From: Microcebus murinus
Lineage: Eukaryota > Chordata > Mammalia > Primates > Cheirogaleidae
Reading direction: 5' to 3'
Length of the DNA stretch: 64,000 nucleotides
Assembly: GCF_040939455.1 (NCBI RefSeq)
Contig: NC_134108.1
Location: 18,257,501-18,321,500 of the forward strand
Shown here: positions 1 to 12,900 of the stretch, piece after piece
How positions within the stretch are numbered: position 1 is the stretch's first letter
Layout: the number at the start of each line of letters is the position of its first letter
Program-made: the position numbers and the translations under genes
The notes under the pieces: generated by a model
What the model saw: only the letters and a program-made list of their open reading frames with translations
The model's database searches: none
Told to the model about the DNA's origin: nothing

Positions 1-1643
1 AGTCATTTGGAAGCTTGTCCAACTCATTAGTGAGAAAAGAAAGTATTAACTTTTCTTCTTTATCTATTGATTTAATATATTGCATGGTAAATTAAAGGAA
101 ATGAGGAAAACTTCAGTCACATTCTCTGTTATTACAAGTACAGAATTTCGGTACTGATTTCAATGAGAATTCACGTCCGTGCATGATCACAGCTTTGAAT
201 AAAAATTATCACATCAGACTCTGTCTGGCACCCACAAGTCAGGGGAGCCTTAAATAACAATGAGTTAAAGGAGGCGGGTGCAGGAGTGGACTTCCGGTAT
301 TTATGATCCATCTTAGTTTGTTTCGTCTTAGAGCTCTCTTAAAATATACTTGTAGTCAATTCTTCTTTGAGGACTTCATTAGGTTGTGAAATACCTTAAA
401 AGTGTGCTACAGACTTAAGTATTTATTTTTCATTTTCTTTATATTAAATAAAAATGTATGGTGAGAAAACATTGAAATAAACATTTTCAATGTATAAAAT
501 ACATGAAAAATATCAGAGTCTAATATTTTAAACTTGGCATTGATTTAGCAATAAGTCTTCCTCTTATACTGAGATGTGTCTTTAAATGTCTGAACATAAT
601 TTCTGGTTAGCAGAAACCATTACTTGAGAACATGTTATACTTAGCACTGTATGTACCTGAGGACTGGCTTAAATATGTATCTTGTCATCAAGTTTTCATT
701 TTAACCATAATTCCTTTATGCATAGGGTCGACTATTGCACACATTACGTAGCAATGTTTTTGATTTATCATTAAATCATCCTCTTGTTAACTAAGATTGG
801 ATAGAAATATGCTCAGGTAGCACCACAAAAACATTCTTGAGTGTTTAAAAGTGTTATGCTATGAAAAATTAGATTCTACTCCCACCTATTAAATTATGCC
901 AAGTCACTAGCATGAGAGTACTACTGTAGTTTACAGCACAAACTTTTTATAAGAGAAAATTTTTTGGAGACTATTTAAAATTTTGTAACCAATAAAAAGG
1001 AGAAATCCATACACATTAACCTTCAATCAGATGGCAAATTAAACAGTATGTTGAATCGAAATTGAAGCCAGATTAAATCAACATTATTATATGGCTTCAT
1101 TTAAAGCAATTGCTGTATTCCTTTAAAAATCTGTAGGCTTAAATCACAATTTAACAGCATGACTAATGCTATACCAAAGACTCAAAAGCAAAGTTTTTAT
1201 AAAGGGAGAGAAATGACAGCTATAAATTTAGTGTGGTTCGAAAAATTCGGCAAAAATAATTGTACCACTAAAAGATAACATTATATGCTATCCTAGAGTG
1301 AATATAATCATCATTTATTTAAATTGTAATATATAAACACTTAAACCTCTAGGACAGGTTTGGCAGTGGTAAGAAGATCAAAAGATAATGGATTTGGTTT
1401 GGGAAAAGCTGATGGACTCCTAGAACAATGCCTGGTGGTATTAAAGTGATTTAATAGGAGACAATGGTTTGAGTTACTAATAGATAAATAGATAGTACCA
1501 GCAGTACTTGATCTGTAACTCTTACCTCTATCAGCTATAGTCTTACCTCCTGCTCCTCCTCCTCCATATATACATACAACTTGATGAATTAGAAAGAAGA
1601 ATCATGCCTTTATATGTTCACCTTTCAAAACAAAATCCTACAT
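1..1643. other. AT-rich noncoding flank, nothing identified
   Basis: This stretch lies downstream of RAB32 relative to its transcription. I see no exon-like reading frame, RNA gene or repeat that I can name, only scattered A/T runs. Very old diverged repeats could be hidden here. Confidence 0.5.
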
Positions 1644-1653
1644 AAAAGAAATG

Positions 1654-1965
1654 GGGCCAGGAGCTGGGCTCACGCCTGTAATCTCAGCCCTTTGTGAGGC
1701 CATGTGGGAAGATTGCTTGAGGCCAAGAGCTGGAGACCAGTCTGAAAAACACAGCAAGATGCCGTCTCTATAAAAAATAGAAAAATTAGCTGGGCGTGGT
1801 GGCATGAACCTGTAGTCCCAACTACTAGGGAGGCTGGGGCAGGAGGATCACTTGAGCCCAGGATTTTAGGTTGCAGTGAGCTATGATGATGCCACTGCAC
1901 TCCAGCCGGGCAACAGAGCAAGACCTTGTCTCAAAAAAAAAAGGGTGGGGGGAAGAATAAAAAGA
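1654..1965 (+). mobile_element. Alu SINE, old J-type, dimeric
   Basis: A complete dimeric Alu with the left arm (CTCACGCCTGTAATC), middle A-rich linker, right arm containing GAGCTATGATGATGCCACTG, and an impure A-rich tail. The GATGATGCC form is typical of the oldest (AluJ-like) group. A 12-bp direct repeat, AAAAGAAATGGG, flanks it at 1644-1655 and 1966-1977, which marks the target-site duplication and confirms insertion by L1 machinery. Confidence 0.95.
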
Positions 1966-2399
1966 AAAAGAAATGGGTAGCTGGGTAGTTCGTACATATG
2001 ATTTTTATATGCATGTAAAGCCTGTTCTTTAAAGTGCACAGTTATCTATTCTTTTTGGGGGGTGTATTAGATTCTTATGATTTATAACTAACACATAATG
2101 GAATATTATGGAGCCATTTAAAATTCATTTTTAAGAACATTTATTAACATGAGGAAAGCTCACACTAAAATTTAAATGAAAAATATTACAATGCTTTAAA
2201 TGTTATATGATTGTGTCATTAGAAATTATTAAATTTTATGTAGTTCATTAACATCTATATGTAGTTATGAATATATAGAGACATTAATATATATCTATCT
2301 GTAGCTCTATTTATGAAGAAATACTAAAGAATAATAGTTATCTATGATGAGTAAATTATGATTATTTTAATTTTTTCTTTAATATTTTTCAGCATTTAC

Positions 2400-2720
2400 C
2401 AAATTTTCTTTTATATTGATGCATAATGAATGTATATAGTTTGGGGGGTACATGTGATAATTTAACAAATTTATATAATTTGTAAAGATCAAATCAGTAT
2501 CCTTGAGATATCTATCACCTTAAATATTTGTTTTTTCTTTATGCTAGAGCCATTTGAATTTTTCCCTTCTAGCTATCTTGAAATATACAATAGATTATTG
2601 TCAACTATAGTCACCCTACTTATCTACTACTAGGTATTATTTCCTCTATCAAATAATATATTTATACCTATTAATTAACTTCTCTTCCCTACCCTTCCTG
2701 GCCTGGCCTACTTATCTATT
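2400..2720 (-). mobile_element. L1 3' UTR fragment (older L1M/L1P type)
   Basis: Read on the minus strand this matches the old primate L1 3' untranslated region. On the plus strand the landmarks are GCATAATGAATGTATATAG, GGGGTACATGTGATAATTT, GATCAAATCAGTATCCTTG, TGAAATATACAATAGATTAT and CAACTATAGTCACCCTAC. It is 5'-truncated and diverged. The neighbouring 2090-2190, with TAATGGAATATTATGGAGCC, may be a separate L1 scrap in the opposite orientation. Confidence 0.8.
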
Positions 2721-5700
2721 CTTGAATACTGACTAGCGTGAATAAAACCAAAAAATTCACCCTGTGCACCTGTAGATGGACATTCTTACTCTTAGCAGCA
2801 TAATTCCAGCTATTGATCTTAACAGAGTTAACTGATTTATTAAATAAACAAATATATGTATGATCTGAAAAAGGCAAAATCATTGGTGATGTTATTAAAT
2901 GTAGTAAAAGGTCAGATAATTCAAACCAGTTAGTTTTTTAAAGCATCACGTTCTCAACGGGAATTCTCCTTTTAATTTCAATATGGTGAAATGAACCCAG
3001 TGACCAGTATAAAATCAATTGTTAATAACACCTAAAACACATTACAATAAAAATGTAAACTTTATCTAGAAAACTAAAGTCAGTCTTGACCAGAATCCCT
3101 AATTTTAGCCCTTCTCTGAAGCAATTACAATCAGGAATCTGGTATTTATCTTTCCAGATGCCTCACAAAGCCTTTAAATTCTTAATACATACTTTTACAT
3201 GAATGTTACTATCGTGCTGCACAGTATTTCCTAGCATGGAAATACAATTATCCATATTATTTTTCTCCTGTAGATGAGCATTTAGATTACTTCCAATGTA
3301 GGGGTGGTGGTGTTATTGCATGAAGTATATACAAGCAATGCTTAAGAGGACAACTTTTTTCTTGTACACACAAACAAACATTTATCTAGGATTGATTGTA
3401 GGTACAAATACAAATTAAAAATAAGGGACTTAATTCTCTCTGCTGAAAATAAGGGAACAGATTCTCCAAGCTGCCTCTGCCCCTTTTCTGAGGTTATCTA
3501 CATTAGAAATTTTGTAAATTCTTTTTCTGTCGCTTTGAAATGTGTGTAAATCTTTCCAAAAGCTAAATTAGCCTCTCGCCAGTTTTTCCAAGGACCTGGG
3601 AGCCACCTCTTTGAAATGAAAGCATTAAGGAAGATGACAGCCCTATGTCTTAGTTTCTGTGGGAAGGGTAGTAACCTTCCTTTGCTGGATACCTTACACC
3701 AAGTTGCAGTTACCACCTGTTGTAAAGATATAAGAAGTTGATTTTTCCTTTAGATGAAGCCATTTGGCTAACACATATGGTCATCCCAAGTACCAAGTGA
3801 ATTTAAGATGAATTATGTGTAACAAATGGTCCTATCAATTGATTAAGGACTAGTTACTATTTTGAGAACATGTATGTAAGGTATTGAATCCACTTGGCTA
3901 TATAAAAAAATAAGAATTCTCTCCGTCTTTGCAGTCTCTTACAGGATTGCCTGTAATGCATATCACATCCTGGCTTAATACTTATTCAATAACAAAACTT
4001 GTTTCCTTTCTTTTCTATCTTTATGGAAATGTTTTTCTGGGTTGGGAAGGGATTTTGTTTTTAATTATAATTCCCCAACAATAACAGTTCCACTTTTTGG
4101 CAAGACATGGACTAAGGGTGTAAACTGAACAGCAATTTTGGAGGGAAACTTGGTAGTATTTATTAAAATATATTTAGTCTAATAGCAGATTATGAATACC
4201 TATTTCCCGAATGTTCACCAACATCAGGGATTATAATCAACCTTATGCCTTTTTTCTTTTTTTTTTTGTGAATCCAATAACACCTTGCTTTATTGTTTTT
4301 AATGTTTTCTGTTTACTAAGACTTGTCAATTCTGTAAAATACTGGTTCTATGTCCTTCTCCCATTTTTACTCATTTACAGTGAGGTTTTTGATTCTGCTT
4401 ATTAACCCTTACCTAATTAAAAGGATTGTAAATATTTTCTTTTGTCTGTTGTTTGTCATAATTTTGCTTATTGCTATACAAGGTATTTTGATGCAATCAA
4501 ATGTATCTATCTTTTCCTCTTTGGCTGACATCATCTGAGAATTTAAAAGCATTTTCTTAGCCCAACATCAAATTTTTTTCAATCTATGCTAAATTTTTTA
4601 TATATTTTTTTCTTGTTTTTACATTTGGATAAATTTTGATATTGTATTATTTTGGAAGCAGTACGATAGACATATGACTTTTTATTACACATGGGTAGCC
4701 AGTTGTAGCAACAATAATTACAGATGAGTCTAGCCTATCAGAACCCTTAAGACTATTTTCTTCAGTGGATGGAAACAAATTTATACTGCTTTTCCATTAT
4801 TTAAGATATTAATACTTTTTAATAATAATTTATAAATGGAAATGAAAATGCTATATTTTAAGTGTTCATGTTTTGAGTAATACCATAGATTTTGAACTCA
4901 ATACTCGAACTATTGTTACTTACGCTAGGAAGTTTTAAAAAAGAACATCATATTTTTTGTAAAAGCAGATTTCTGAGCCCCATGTCTAGAAAACTAACTC
5001 AGTAAGTCTGAAGTGAGGCTTAGGAATTTTCATTAAGCAACTTAGGTGCCTCATATACATATTTCAGTAAACCAAACAACACCTTGAAAAGTCACAGCTT
5101 ATGGTAACAATCACTTTTAGAAACATTATTGGGTTACTGATATATATATACACACATTCTCTCTCTGATTAGAACATTGGAAATTTCATGATGGCTGCAA
5201 CTTGTGCAGACATATATACTTTAAATTGAGGCAGTAGTCTATAGTTTTTGCCCAGTGTCTCAGCTAGTGTTTGTGTATGTATGTGTCTTTGTGTAACTGC
5301 TTTTTCAAAATGAATAAGGAAGCCAGAATACTTTCTTCTTTAGCCATTTATGTAGCTTACTTTAAATTCAAATTTTATTTTCAAATTACAAAAAAAAAAA
5401 AAAAAATGTGGCAAGACATTAGGAGTAATCCAAACAGTTTCCCAGTTTTATTTCTAAATTATAGTAAATGGTAAATATATTAAAGTATCTCACATTGACA
5501 AAGAATCCTGCATCTTTACAAAAAACAATCATTTAAGGTACGATTGAAGCTTAAAATCACCTTAAGAGAATTTAGCAAACATTGTAAAGATGAGAAAAGG
5601 AACTACAATATTCCTGATTTTGAATCTACTGTTAAAAGGAATTTAAATATGATGAATTTCTTGTAAAAATGAAAATCAATATAAAAAAAGAAAATTCTAA

Positions 5701-6354
5701 GCAGACTCCAGTCTTTTTTGGTAACTACTTAGGATAAGTTGTATATTTCTAACATTTAGGGTTTGGCACCATTTCATACTTATACTGTTGGACTCTAAGA
5801 TTTAAAAAAGAGTTGTACTTTGTACCCAGAGTAGAAAATATTTTACAGTATGATACATATGTCTTAGAAAGCAAGATTTAATTCAATATTTTAAAAAATT
5901 AAAAGGGGTTATATTAATTAAGTGATAAGTATTACTTAAATCGGGGTCTTCTATTCTGTCACTTCAGAAAATGTGGTTCTATACAGAATATGTATCTAAC
6001 AAGGTCAAAGGGTATTTTTTACTTAAATATATAACATATATTTGTGTTTTCTAAGCAAGGCTTAGGTTTAATGAGAGAGCACTACATTTTACAGCCCATG
6101 GCAACTACTATTTATTAGTAGAACACACTCGGCAGAGCAAATGCGTTTCTAAATTTTCTTTTTTTCCTGTTCTCTATAAATGCATGTATTTTCCTTACCC
6201 AAGTTTACTTAAGTTATAAGACCAATTTGGTCAACACTGCATTTTGCATTATCTTTGGATTATATCACAAAAACCCTTAAAATTTCTTTGAAAGATACTA
6301 TGTTGGATCTTTCTTAAGTCCATAAGTTGGACATGATATGATTAAATCCCTTAA
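2721..6354. other. AT-rich noncoding region, no gene
   Basis: No exon or RNA gene is supported. A 16-18 bp A-run sits near 5389-5406. The block at about 4230-4600 (T-rich, with CTTCTCCCATTTTTACTCATTTACAGT) looks like an old interspersed repeat on the minus strand, and 3260-3310 has a LINE-like phrase (GATGAGCATTTAGATTACTTCCAAT). I cannot assign a family to either. The short open frames here have no recognisable protein similarity. Confidence 0.45.
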
Positions 6355-6367
6355 AAATAGAAGGCAA

Positions 6368-6454
6368 TAAACATTTGAATGCCAGTACAAAAAGCAATCC
6401 ATGTAACCTAAAACATTTGTACCCCCTTAATATTTTGAAATAAAAAAATTTAAC
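6368..6454 (+). mobile_element. Very short (87-bp) L1 3'-end insertion
   Basis: It contains the lemur-type L1 terminal motif (GCAATCCATGTAACC, then TTTGTACCCCCTTAATATTTTGAAATAAAAA), also present at the ends of the L1 copies finishing near 12634 and 53890. A 13-bp direct repeat, AAATAGAAGGCAA, at 6355-6367 and 6455-6467 bounds it exactly. This is therefore a heavily 5'-truncated retrotransposition event and not a relic cut down by later deletion. Confidence 0.88.
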
Positions 6455-7185
6455 AAATAGAAGGCAAAAGTGAACAGTTTTTTAAGGCAGAAAAGTATAC
6501 CCCATATTACCTTTCTAGAACTATACTAATTAAAAAATAAAACTTCACTCAAAATATTTATTTTTTCTTAATAAGGTTAAATGATAAGACAAATATTGTG
6601 ATTCTGTCTGAAGTTTCTCAGGTATTATATTGTAAATGTCCAAAATGCTATATAAAACCATACACAACCTAGTGTCTTTTACAATTCATACTACAGAAAC
6701 TGAGATTTAATTGTATGTGCTCTGAAATACATTGTCTCCCTGACCATTACTGTTAGAGATTTGAAAAGACTAGCTCCAGTTAGAGGGAAGTGCACCAGGC
6801 CTATCGATCGGACCCTCAGTTACAAACATAAACACACGGGAAAAAGAGAAGAGAGAAAGAACTAGGGAGAAAGAAGAAATAAATGCTCGTGTATTTTGTT
6901 TCCAAGGGGTAGCAACTGGATCCAGGAGACATCATAATACAGGTGTGGTATGCTTACTTTTTGAGTAATTTAATGTTTAAGAGGTGCCACATCAGCTACA
7001 AATGGTCGAATTATATTTAAGGATAACAATTTCATGTGAAGTACAAAAGTTTTGAATAGAAAATTGCTAAAGACAAACTTCAAGCCTTTGTGGCTAACAG
7101 AGTATAAAAATCTCACCCAAAAGGGAGTATGAAATACAAAGACAAAAATATAGACTCAAAATGATCATAAGACTGGAGGTAAGGT

Positions 7186-7191
7186 TTTATT
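7186..7191 (-). promoter_or_regulatory. Candidate RAB32 polyadenylation signal
   Basis: The plus-strand TTTATT here reads AATAAA on the coding strand, about 330 bases after the RAB32 stop codon. It is the first canonical hexamer I find downstream of the stop. That implies a 3' UTR of roughly 350 nt ending near 7160-7175. Transcript ends cannot be proven from sequence alone. Confidence 0.55.
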
Positions 7192-7401
7192 ACCACCTAA
7201 CCCTTACACTAAAAGCTACAGCTTGGAAGGAAGTCTTACCAAATCCTCAGGAGAGCTGTCATTTAAAAAGATGTTAAAATGGATGTAAACATTATCCTCA
7301 ATATGATGGCAACAACAAAAGCCTAATTGTCATCTGGTAAGTTGCAGAGCCACTGCAGGGATACTTCTTCAAATGTTCCATTTTCAAATAAGTGTAGGTG
7401 C

Positions 7402-7432
7402 ACAGTGGTGCTGCATTTTGGAGCACCACTGT
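7402..7432 (-). other. Perfect 11-bp hairpin in RAB32 3' UTR
   Basis: ACAGTGGTGCT at 7402-7412 and AGCACCACTGT at 7422-7432 are exact inverted repeats around a 9-base loop. In the RAB32 transcript this forms a stable stem about 90-120 nt after the stop codon. Its function is unknown. It could be a protein-binding or stability element, or chance. Confidence 0.6.
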
Positions 7433-7521
7433 AGGAAGATTCATAGCCAGCACATCATCCGCAACTCACTCTCAGGAACTCGCTCAGAATGGAGGCAGGC
7501 ACAAGAGAAGCAGAAGCCATG

Positions 7522-7671
7522 TCAGCAACACTGGGATCTGCTCTCTGCTCTCAAGGTCTCTTGATCTAGTTTAACTTTATCCGCATCGTTGTCTTCATCA
7601 GGAAAGCTTTGGTGGTTATCAAGAATATTCTCCACTAGGAATCGGGTAGCTTCGTCTATGTTTATGTTATC
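7522..7671 (-). CDS. RAB32: RAB32 coding exon 3 (C-terminal tail)
   Basis: It encodes the last 49 residues, starting [14 protein letters not shown] and ending SQCC, then TGA at 7524-7522. The acceptor is GCATTACAG directly before 7671, in phase 0 after Lys176. This is the end of the G-domain helix plus the hypervariable tail that directs membrane targeting, closing with the prenylated Cys-Cys. It is too short to stand out as an open frame; I found it by looking downstream of exon 2 for the family's C-terminus. Confidence 0.96.
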   Translation of the reverse strand, partial: DNINIDEATRFLVENILDNHQSFPDEDNDADKVKLDQETLRAESRSQCC

Positions 7672-9882
7672 CTGTAATGCAGAAATGAAGAATAGGATTA
7701 ATTCTTAGAATAAAGCATTAAGAGTATCCATGGGAACTAGGAAACTTTGTCAGAGGAAGCATTAAAAGTATACCAGCTACTATCTTCTTCTCTAATACTA
7801 AAGTGTTTGCCCACTAAGAGTTCCATGCTACTGAGGAATGTGGCTATAGAGGGAGCCTTCTTTTTATGTAAGAAGGATACCCCTTCTTACATTCCTGTTT
7901 TGCACTTAGTAAGTGCAAATATGTAAATATCCTGTTTCTCACCATACTTTCGCCCCCCCTAATTTTAGCATTGATTAATCCTTCCCTAAAACAATTATTG
8001 CTGTGGTGTTTAATAGCGAGTTTTTATTGCCATCATTCCTTCTACTTTTATTGGTTGGAATTCTACTTTTAAGAAGAAATTCTTTTCTCCCTCATTTATT
8101 TATTCATTTGTTTATTCATATTCATGTATTATTATTTTATTCTATGAGTTAAACCCATTAGAATAATTATTTACTTTGTTGCTCAAATTGTCTTGGGTTT
8201 TCGGAGCTCCTGGTGTGGGTTCCTGACATGCCGCCATCATTTTGTGAGCGCTTCCCTAGTTTCTGGTGCCACAGGATGTCTCAGGTACATCTTTACTTTC
8301 CTTGTCCCACTACCCCTGAAATCAGTCATTTCTCCAGGGATTCGTTTTACTCAAGAAATGGTATTTAAAAGCCAGATTCTGAGGACTAGTTAAGTTTATT
8401 GGCTCTGTGGTATCATTGATTCTAAGTGCTCTCAGAAGACAGATAGTCAACATATGTATGTACACATACACACATCTAGATCTACTTCTTTATGTCTCTC
8501 TGATACATATGTATGTGTATATTTGTGTATGTATAAACTTACACACATAAATATGTATTTATTTATATGAAATAATTTTAACTAAATTCATAGTGATATC
8601 TCTAATCCAATCCAACACTACGGGGTTCATTGTAGACTTCTCCCTTATTAGTAATAACTTTCTCAGAAAATGAGCAACCTGGAGGAGCTATGCTATTTAT
8701 ATAGCCATCTTTCATGGCATCAATACATGCTTTTTACCTCCACTCCCAAGATAAGTTTAACTTTAATTCAAGTATTGATCTTCTGAATGTCCAAGTGTCA
8801 TTCAGTTCTCACCAACCCCATTATGTCAAATAATTATAAAATTCTCTAACTGTACTGAGAAGCAATTAATTAAGAACAAAAATTCCCATATGGTAGTGTA
8901 ATTAGCCACAAAGTTTCATATTAGAAATTTGCTGTTTGCCAGAAAGGTGAAATGACAAAATTCATGAATTTAGAATTCTTTTGTCCTCCAGAAACTCAGA
9001 CCACCGGAACTCAAGCAAAAATTAAATTTTAAGTTAGCTGCTCATCTGCTCGGAAGTGTGGCTATTAGTGACATTTAGGCAGTACTTTAGATCTTGACTG
9101 TAAAATTTTTAATTACTGTTATTCTTTTGGAACACTCCTGCTTTTTTACTAAGGAAATTCTGCAGAAGCTGTTTCTATTGTGTTTGTAGGGAAGCACAGT
9201 TCCTACCTGAAACTTTTATTCTTAACCAGTGCTTCCCTTCTCACCTCTACACATAACCCTGTCTATACATATAACAAAACTGATGATTAATACAGTCTCA
9301 AGGTATAAGTCACAGGACATGATCATTTATAAATCTTCCAGATTCTGGGGGAAAATGTGGATTTATTACCTGAAAGATTAATTCAAATAAAACCTACAGG
9401 CGAATTTTATCTGTAATACACTGCACCAATATGCATGTTCACATTAACATTTACTGCTTCCCCTAACCTCCCAACAAAACTAGGAAGTAAAGCAAATCAC
9501 CCAGCAGACACGCAGAGCAGACAGAGGGCATGCCTGTCCAGAGCAAGTCCTTCGCTAAAAGAAGGCTTCCTTTCTGTCAGGCTAAGGGCTCATACAACAC
9601 CTCTGGGCTTCATCTGTCATCCACCACTACTTTTTGCCTAAGCGTATATACTCCTGCCTCCAGTAGACGTTCTTTTTTCCCAATGACTCCGTCATCGCAT
9701 GATATGTTTGGAGCTGCTCTTTTGTGCAGTCTCTCATCGTTTTGCTTCATCATTCATTCCAATCATCACTGGTGTCAAATAATCTTTCACTTTACTAGAA
9801 AGTAAGCTTCTAGTAAAGCTAAAAGTAACCTGGTAGTAAATCTCCAGAATATGCTAGGTGACCTAACAATAATACAAGCATT

Positions 9883-9932
<50 letters not shown>

Positions 9933-12900
9933 TGTATGTATGGGTGTGTGAAAGAAATACAAAGAGCACATAACAAAGCTGGAAATGTGTTAAGATTACA
10001 CAAAATTTATGGCCTAGTGTTCGTTATCACAGAATTTCTCAAACATTTCATCATTCTTACGTAAGTCTGATTGTTATTTAACCCTCCTATGTGAAAGTTC
10101 CAACACATGTAACTCCCTCAATATTTTGTACTTATAATTTTCACCTTTGCATTCTTGTATATATGGTAATAGGCTAAAATTTTGGAACACCACCTTGGTG
10201 GGGTTTTTTTCCCTTTAAAAATTATGTATCCAGCTTCCTATAATGGATGAAAGACAAACTTCTTTTCTCTTATTCAAATTCTTTCTTACAGAGTTAACCT
10301 AAAACTCTTCAAACATCATCTGCATAAATCTTCTCTCTGACCTTTTCAATGCCTTCATGGGTCCTGCATCTGACACATTTCTTCACAAGGGGCATCTCCT
10401 TGCATTTCATTAAATTTTTCGTAAAAATAAAAAATGGTTGTGCTTGACAATACCCCCTTCTACTCCAGTCGCATGAGAAGTACTTCAGTTAAAAACTCAA
10501 ACTCACAGAAAATGTCATTTGCTTTTTGCTCAAAATAACCACTCATTTTTATTTTAATGTGAAATCTGCCCTTTTATTCACTTCCCCATTAGCCAGTTTT
10601 GAAAGGAGTCTTGCTGCAGATGGAAAGAAGCTATAACAGCTATGCTAGGCTTTGCATTTTCTAGGATTCCAAACACTGCTCACACAAATCCATATAAATA
10701 CTTCTTAGTTACAGCTCAGATTTATGAGCTAAACAGCAGAGCAGATAGATGAGCAAAGCAGATCTTACCTTTGCAGAGGTTTCAAACCATCCAGTGAAGC
10801 CATGTTCTTTGCAGAATTGGTCCATCTGGGCAGGACTCTGGCCACCATCCTTATTCTGGTCACATTTGTTAGCTAAGAGGACAGCAGGAATAGGTCTTCC
10901 ATTTGGAAGATGAACTTTACTATCCAGATCATTTTTCCATTTTAAGACTGCCTCGAACGTGGAACCTCTCGATATATCAAAGACTACGAAAGCACCAACA
11001 GCTTCCTTGTAGTATACTCGGGTCATGTTGCCAAACCGCTCCTGCCCTAGAAGTAAATATAAGAGATTAAAAAGCTCATAATTCAGGCAGAATCTATATT
11101 TAGGTATAACCCCTTTGACCCTAAGAATAATACTATAAATAAATATCTTCCATTCCACAGCAATATAAACTGATGGGGTTGAGGACATCCACAGAGAACC
11201 ATGACCCTAAAGCAGAAGTTGCTGGTAATTTGGTTTGAGTGCCCAATTAACTAGTTTTATGTTCTGCACGTTTACATACAACACATTCTCCACAAACATC
11301 AATAGAACAGTACTTCAGGCTGCAAGTCCTATTGTTTCCTCCTCCTCTCTCCTTGGCCTAAGAGAGGTACTAAAAGGGAAAAAGAAAGCTGAGAGTAGAG
11401 GAAGACAAGAATAGAAGAAATAAAGCTTGCAGGAAGAAGATAAGTGCAGTGGGAACACGCTAGTCAAAAAGATTAGGACTGGGCATGAGATAACGTAGCT
11501 CATGTTCTCCACTCATGTATCCTTCACATCTCTAGCCTATACCCACTTCTGACTCAATATACAAGCTTGCTCCCCTCTAAAAAGCAGACATATGAAAACC
11601 TGCCATTTCAGAACAAAAAGCGGCACAAGTGATTGCATTATTACAAGAAGAATCAATTGCAGAGTTTTTCAAATATCATTGTGCTTTTTAAATGATTTAA
11701 CTTATGTTAAACACTTTGGGGAAAATCTACTGCTTTGTATACTATATAGGACTTTGCAAAGCATTCTCTTACTATCTGCTGTCATACTAATCTTTGACAT
11801 ACATACGACCCTTATCTCCATCTGACAGATAACAAAAAGAACTGCCAAAGAAACACTTGGCCAAGATTACAGGGGCACTTATTAAAGAAGACAGAACTAA
11901 AATTCAAGTCTTCTGACCCCCATGTGCCTATGGAAATGTGACGCTAGCCATTTTTAACAATCTTATAGGTGTCATGACTTCTAATGCATATACTTTTGGG
12001 TTGTCAAATTGCTGACTAGAGTGTGAAGGAAAAATGGCAACCAATGCAATGAGTAGTTGCAACAGAGACAAAGTGGCCTATAAAACCTGAAATATTTGCT
12101 GTCAGACCCTTTGCAGAAAAAGTTACTGTCTTCTATTTTAGGAAGCTAGGAATATTCTATATCTTGAACTGGAAGTGGTATATAAAAATTCATGAAGATA
12201 TTTATTAGAGTCTGTGAACATAAGTTATATTACAAGTTCAAAAAAACTGCAAAATGTCAGATAAGCACTGCATATATGTCAGCTAAGATTATTAAGTGCT
12301 CAATAAATTTATTGCTGTATCACCTTTTGCAACCTTGGATGGAATTAGAGACCATTATCCTAAGTGAAGTATCTAAAGAATGGAAAAACAAACACCACAT
12401 GTACTTGCTATTAAACTGGAACTTACTGATGAGCACACATATGCACAGAGAGGGAAGTAAAGCTCAATGGAAATTCAGTGGGGTTAGGGGAGAGGATGAG
12501 TGAAAACCTATTTAACAGGTACAATGAACACTATCTGGGTGACAGGCACACTTTTAACCTTCATTCAAGCATTACAAAAGCAATCCATGTAACCAAAAAC
12601 ATTTTTATCCCTGTAATACTTTGAAATAAAAAAAAATAAGTTTATTGCATGATGAAAGCTTGAGTATGCTTTATAAAGATGGCACCAATTAAACATAGCA
12701 AAGTCTTAAACTATTAGCTAATTATGTGCTGTTCTTTGGTGAAAACAGATTTGCAGAGGAAAACAAACTTGATGAAAACTCAACTATACTAGGGAATCAA
12801 AACACCAAGCACCCAACATTCAGGCAACCCCGGGGAAAGAAAATTTTTCTACTGAAGTATGTCAATTGCCCTTAGAGCTCTTTGGGGACCACTTAAGACC

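Noticed and set aside
1670..1921. Open frames within Alu copies (for example 1670-1921 minus, 26631-26828 plus)
   Set aside because: They are the standard Alu-derived frames and carry no coding evidence.
10709..11188. 159-codon frame taken as a complete small protein
   Set aside because: Only 10769-11046 is RAB32 exon 2; the extra residues at both ends are read-through into introns past clear splice sites.
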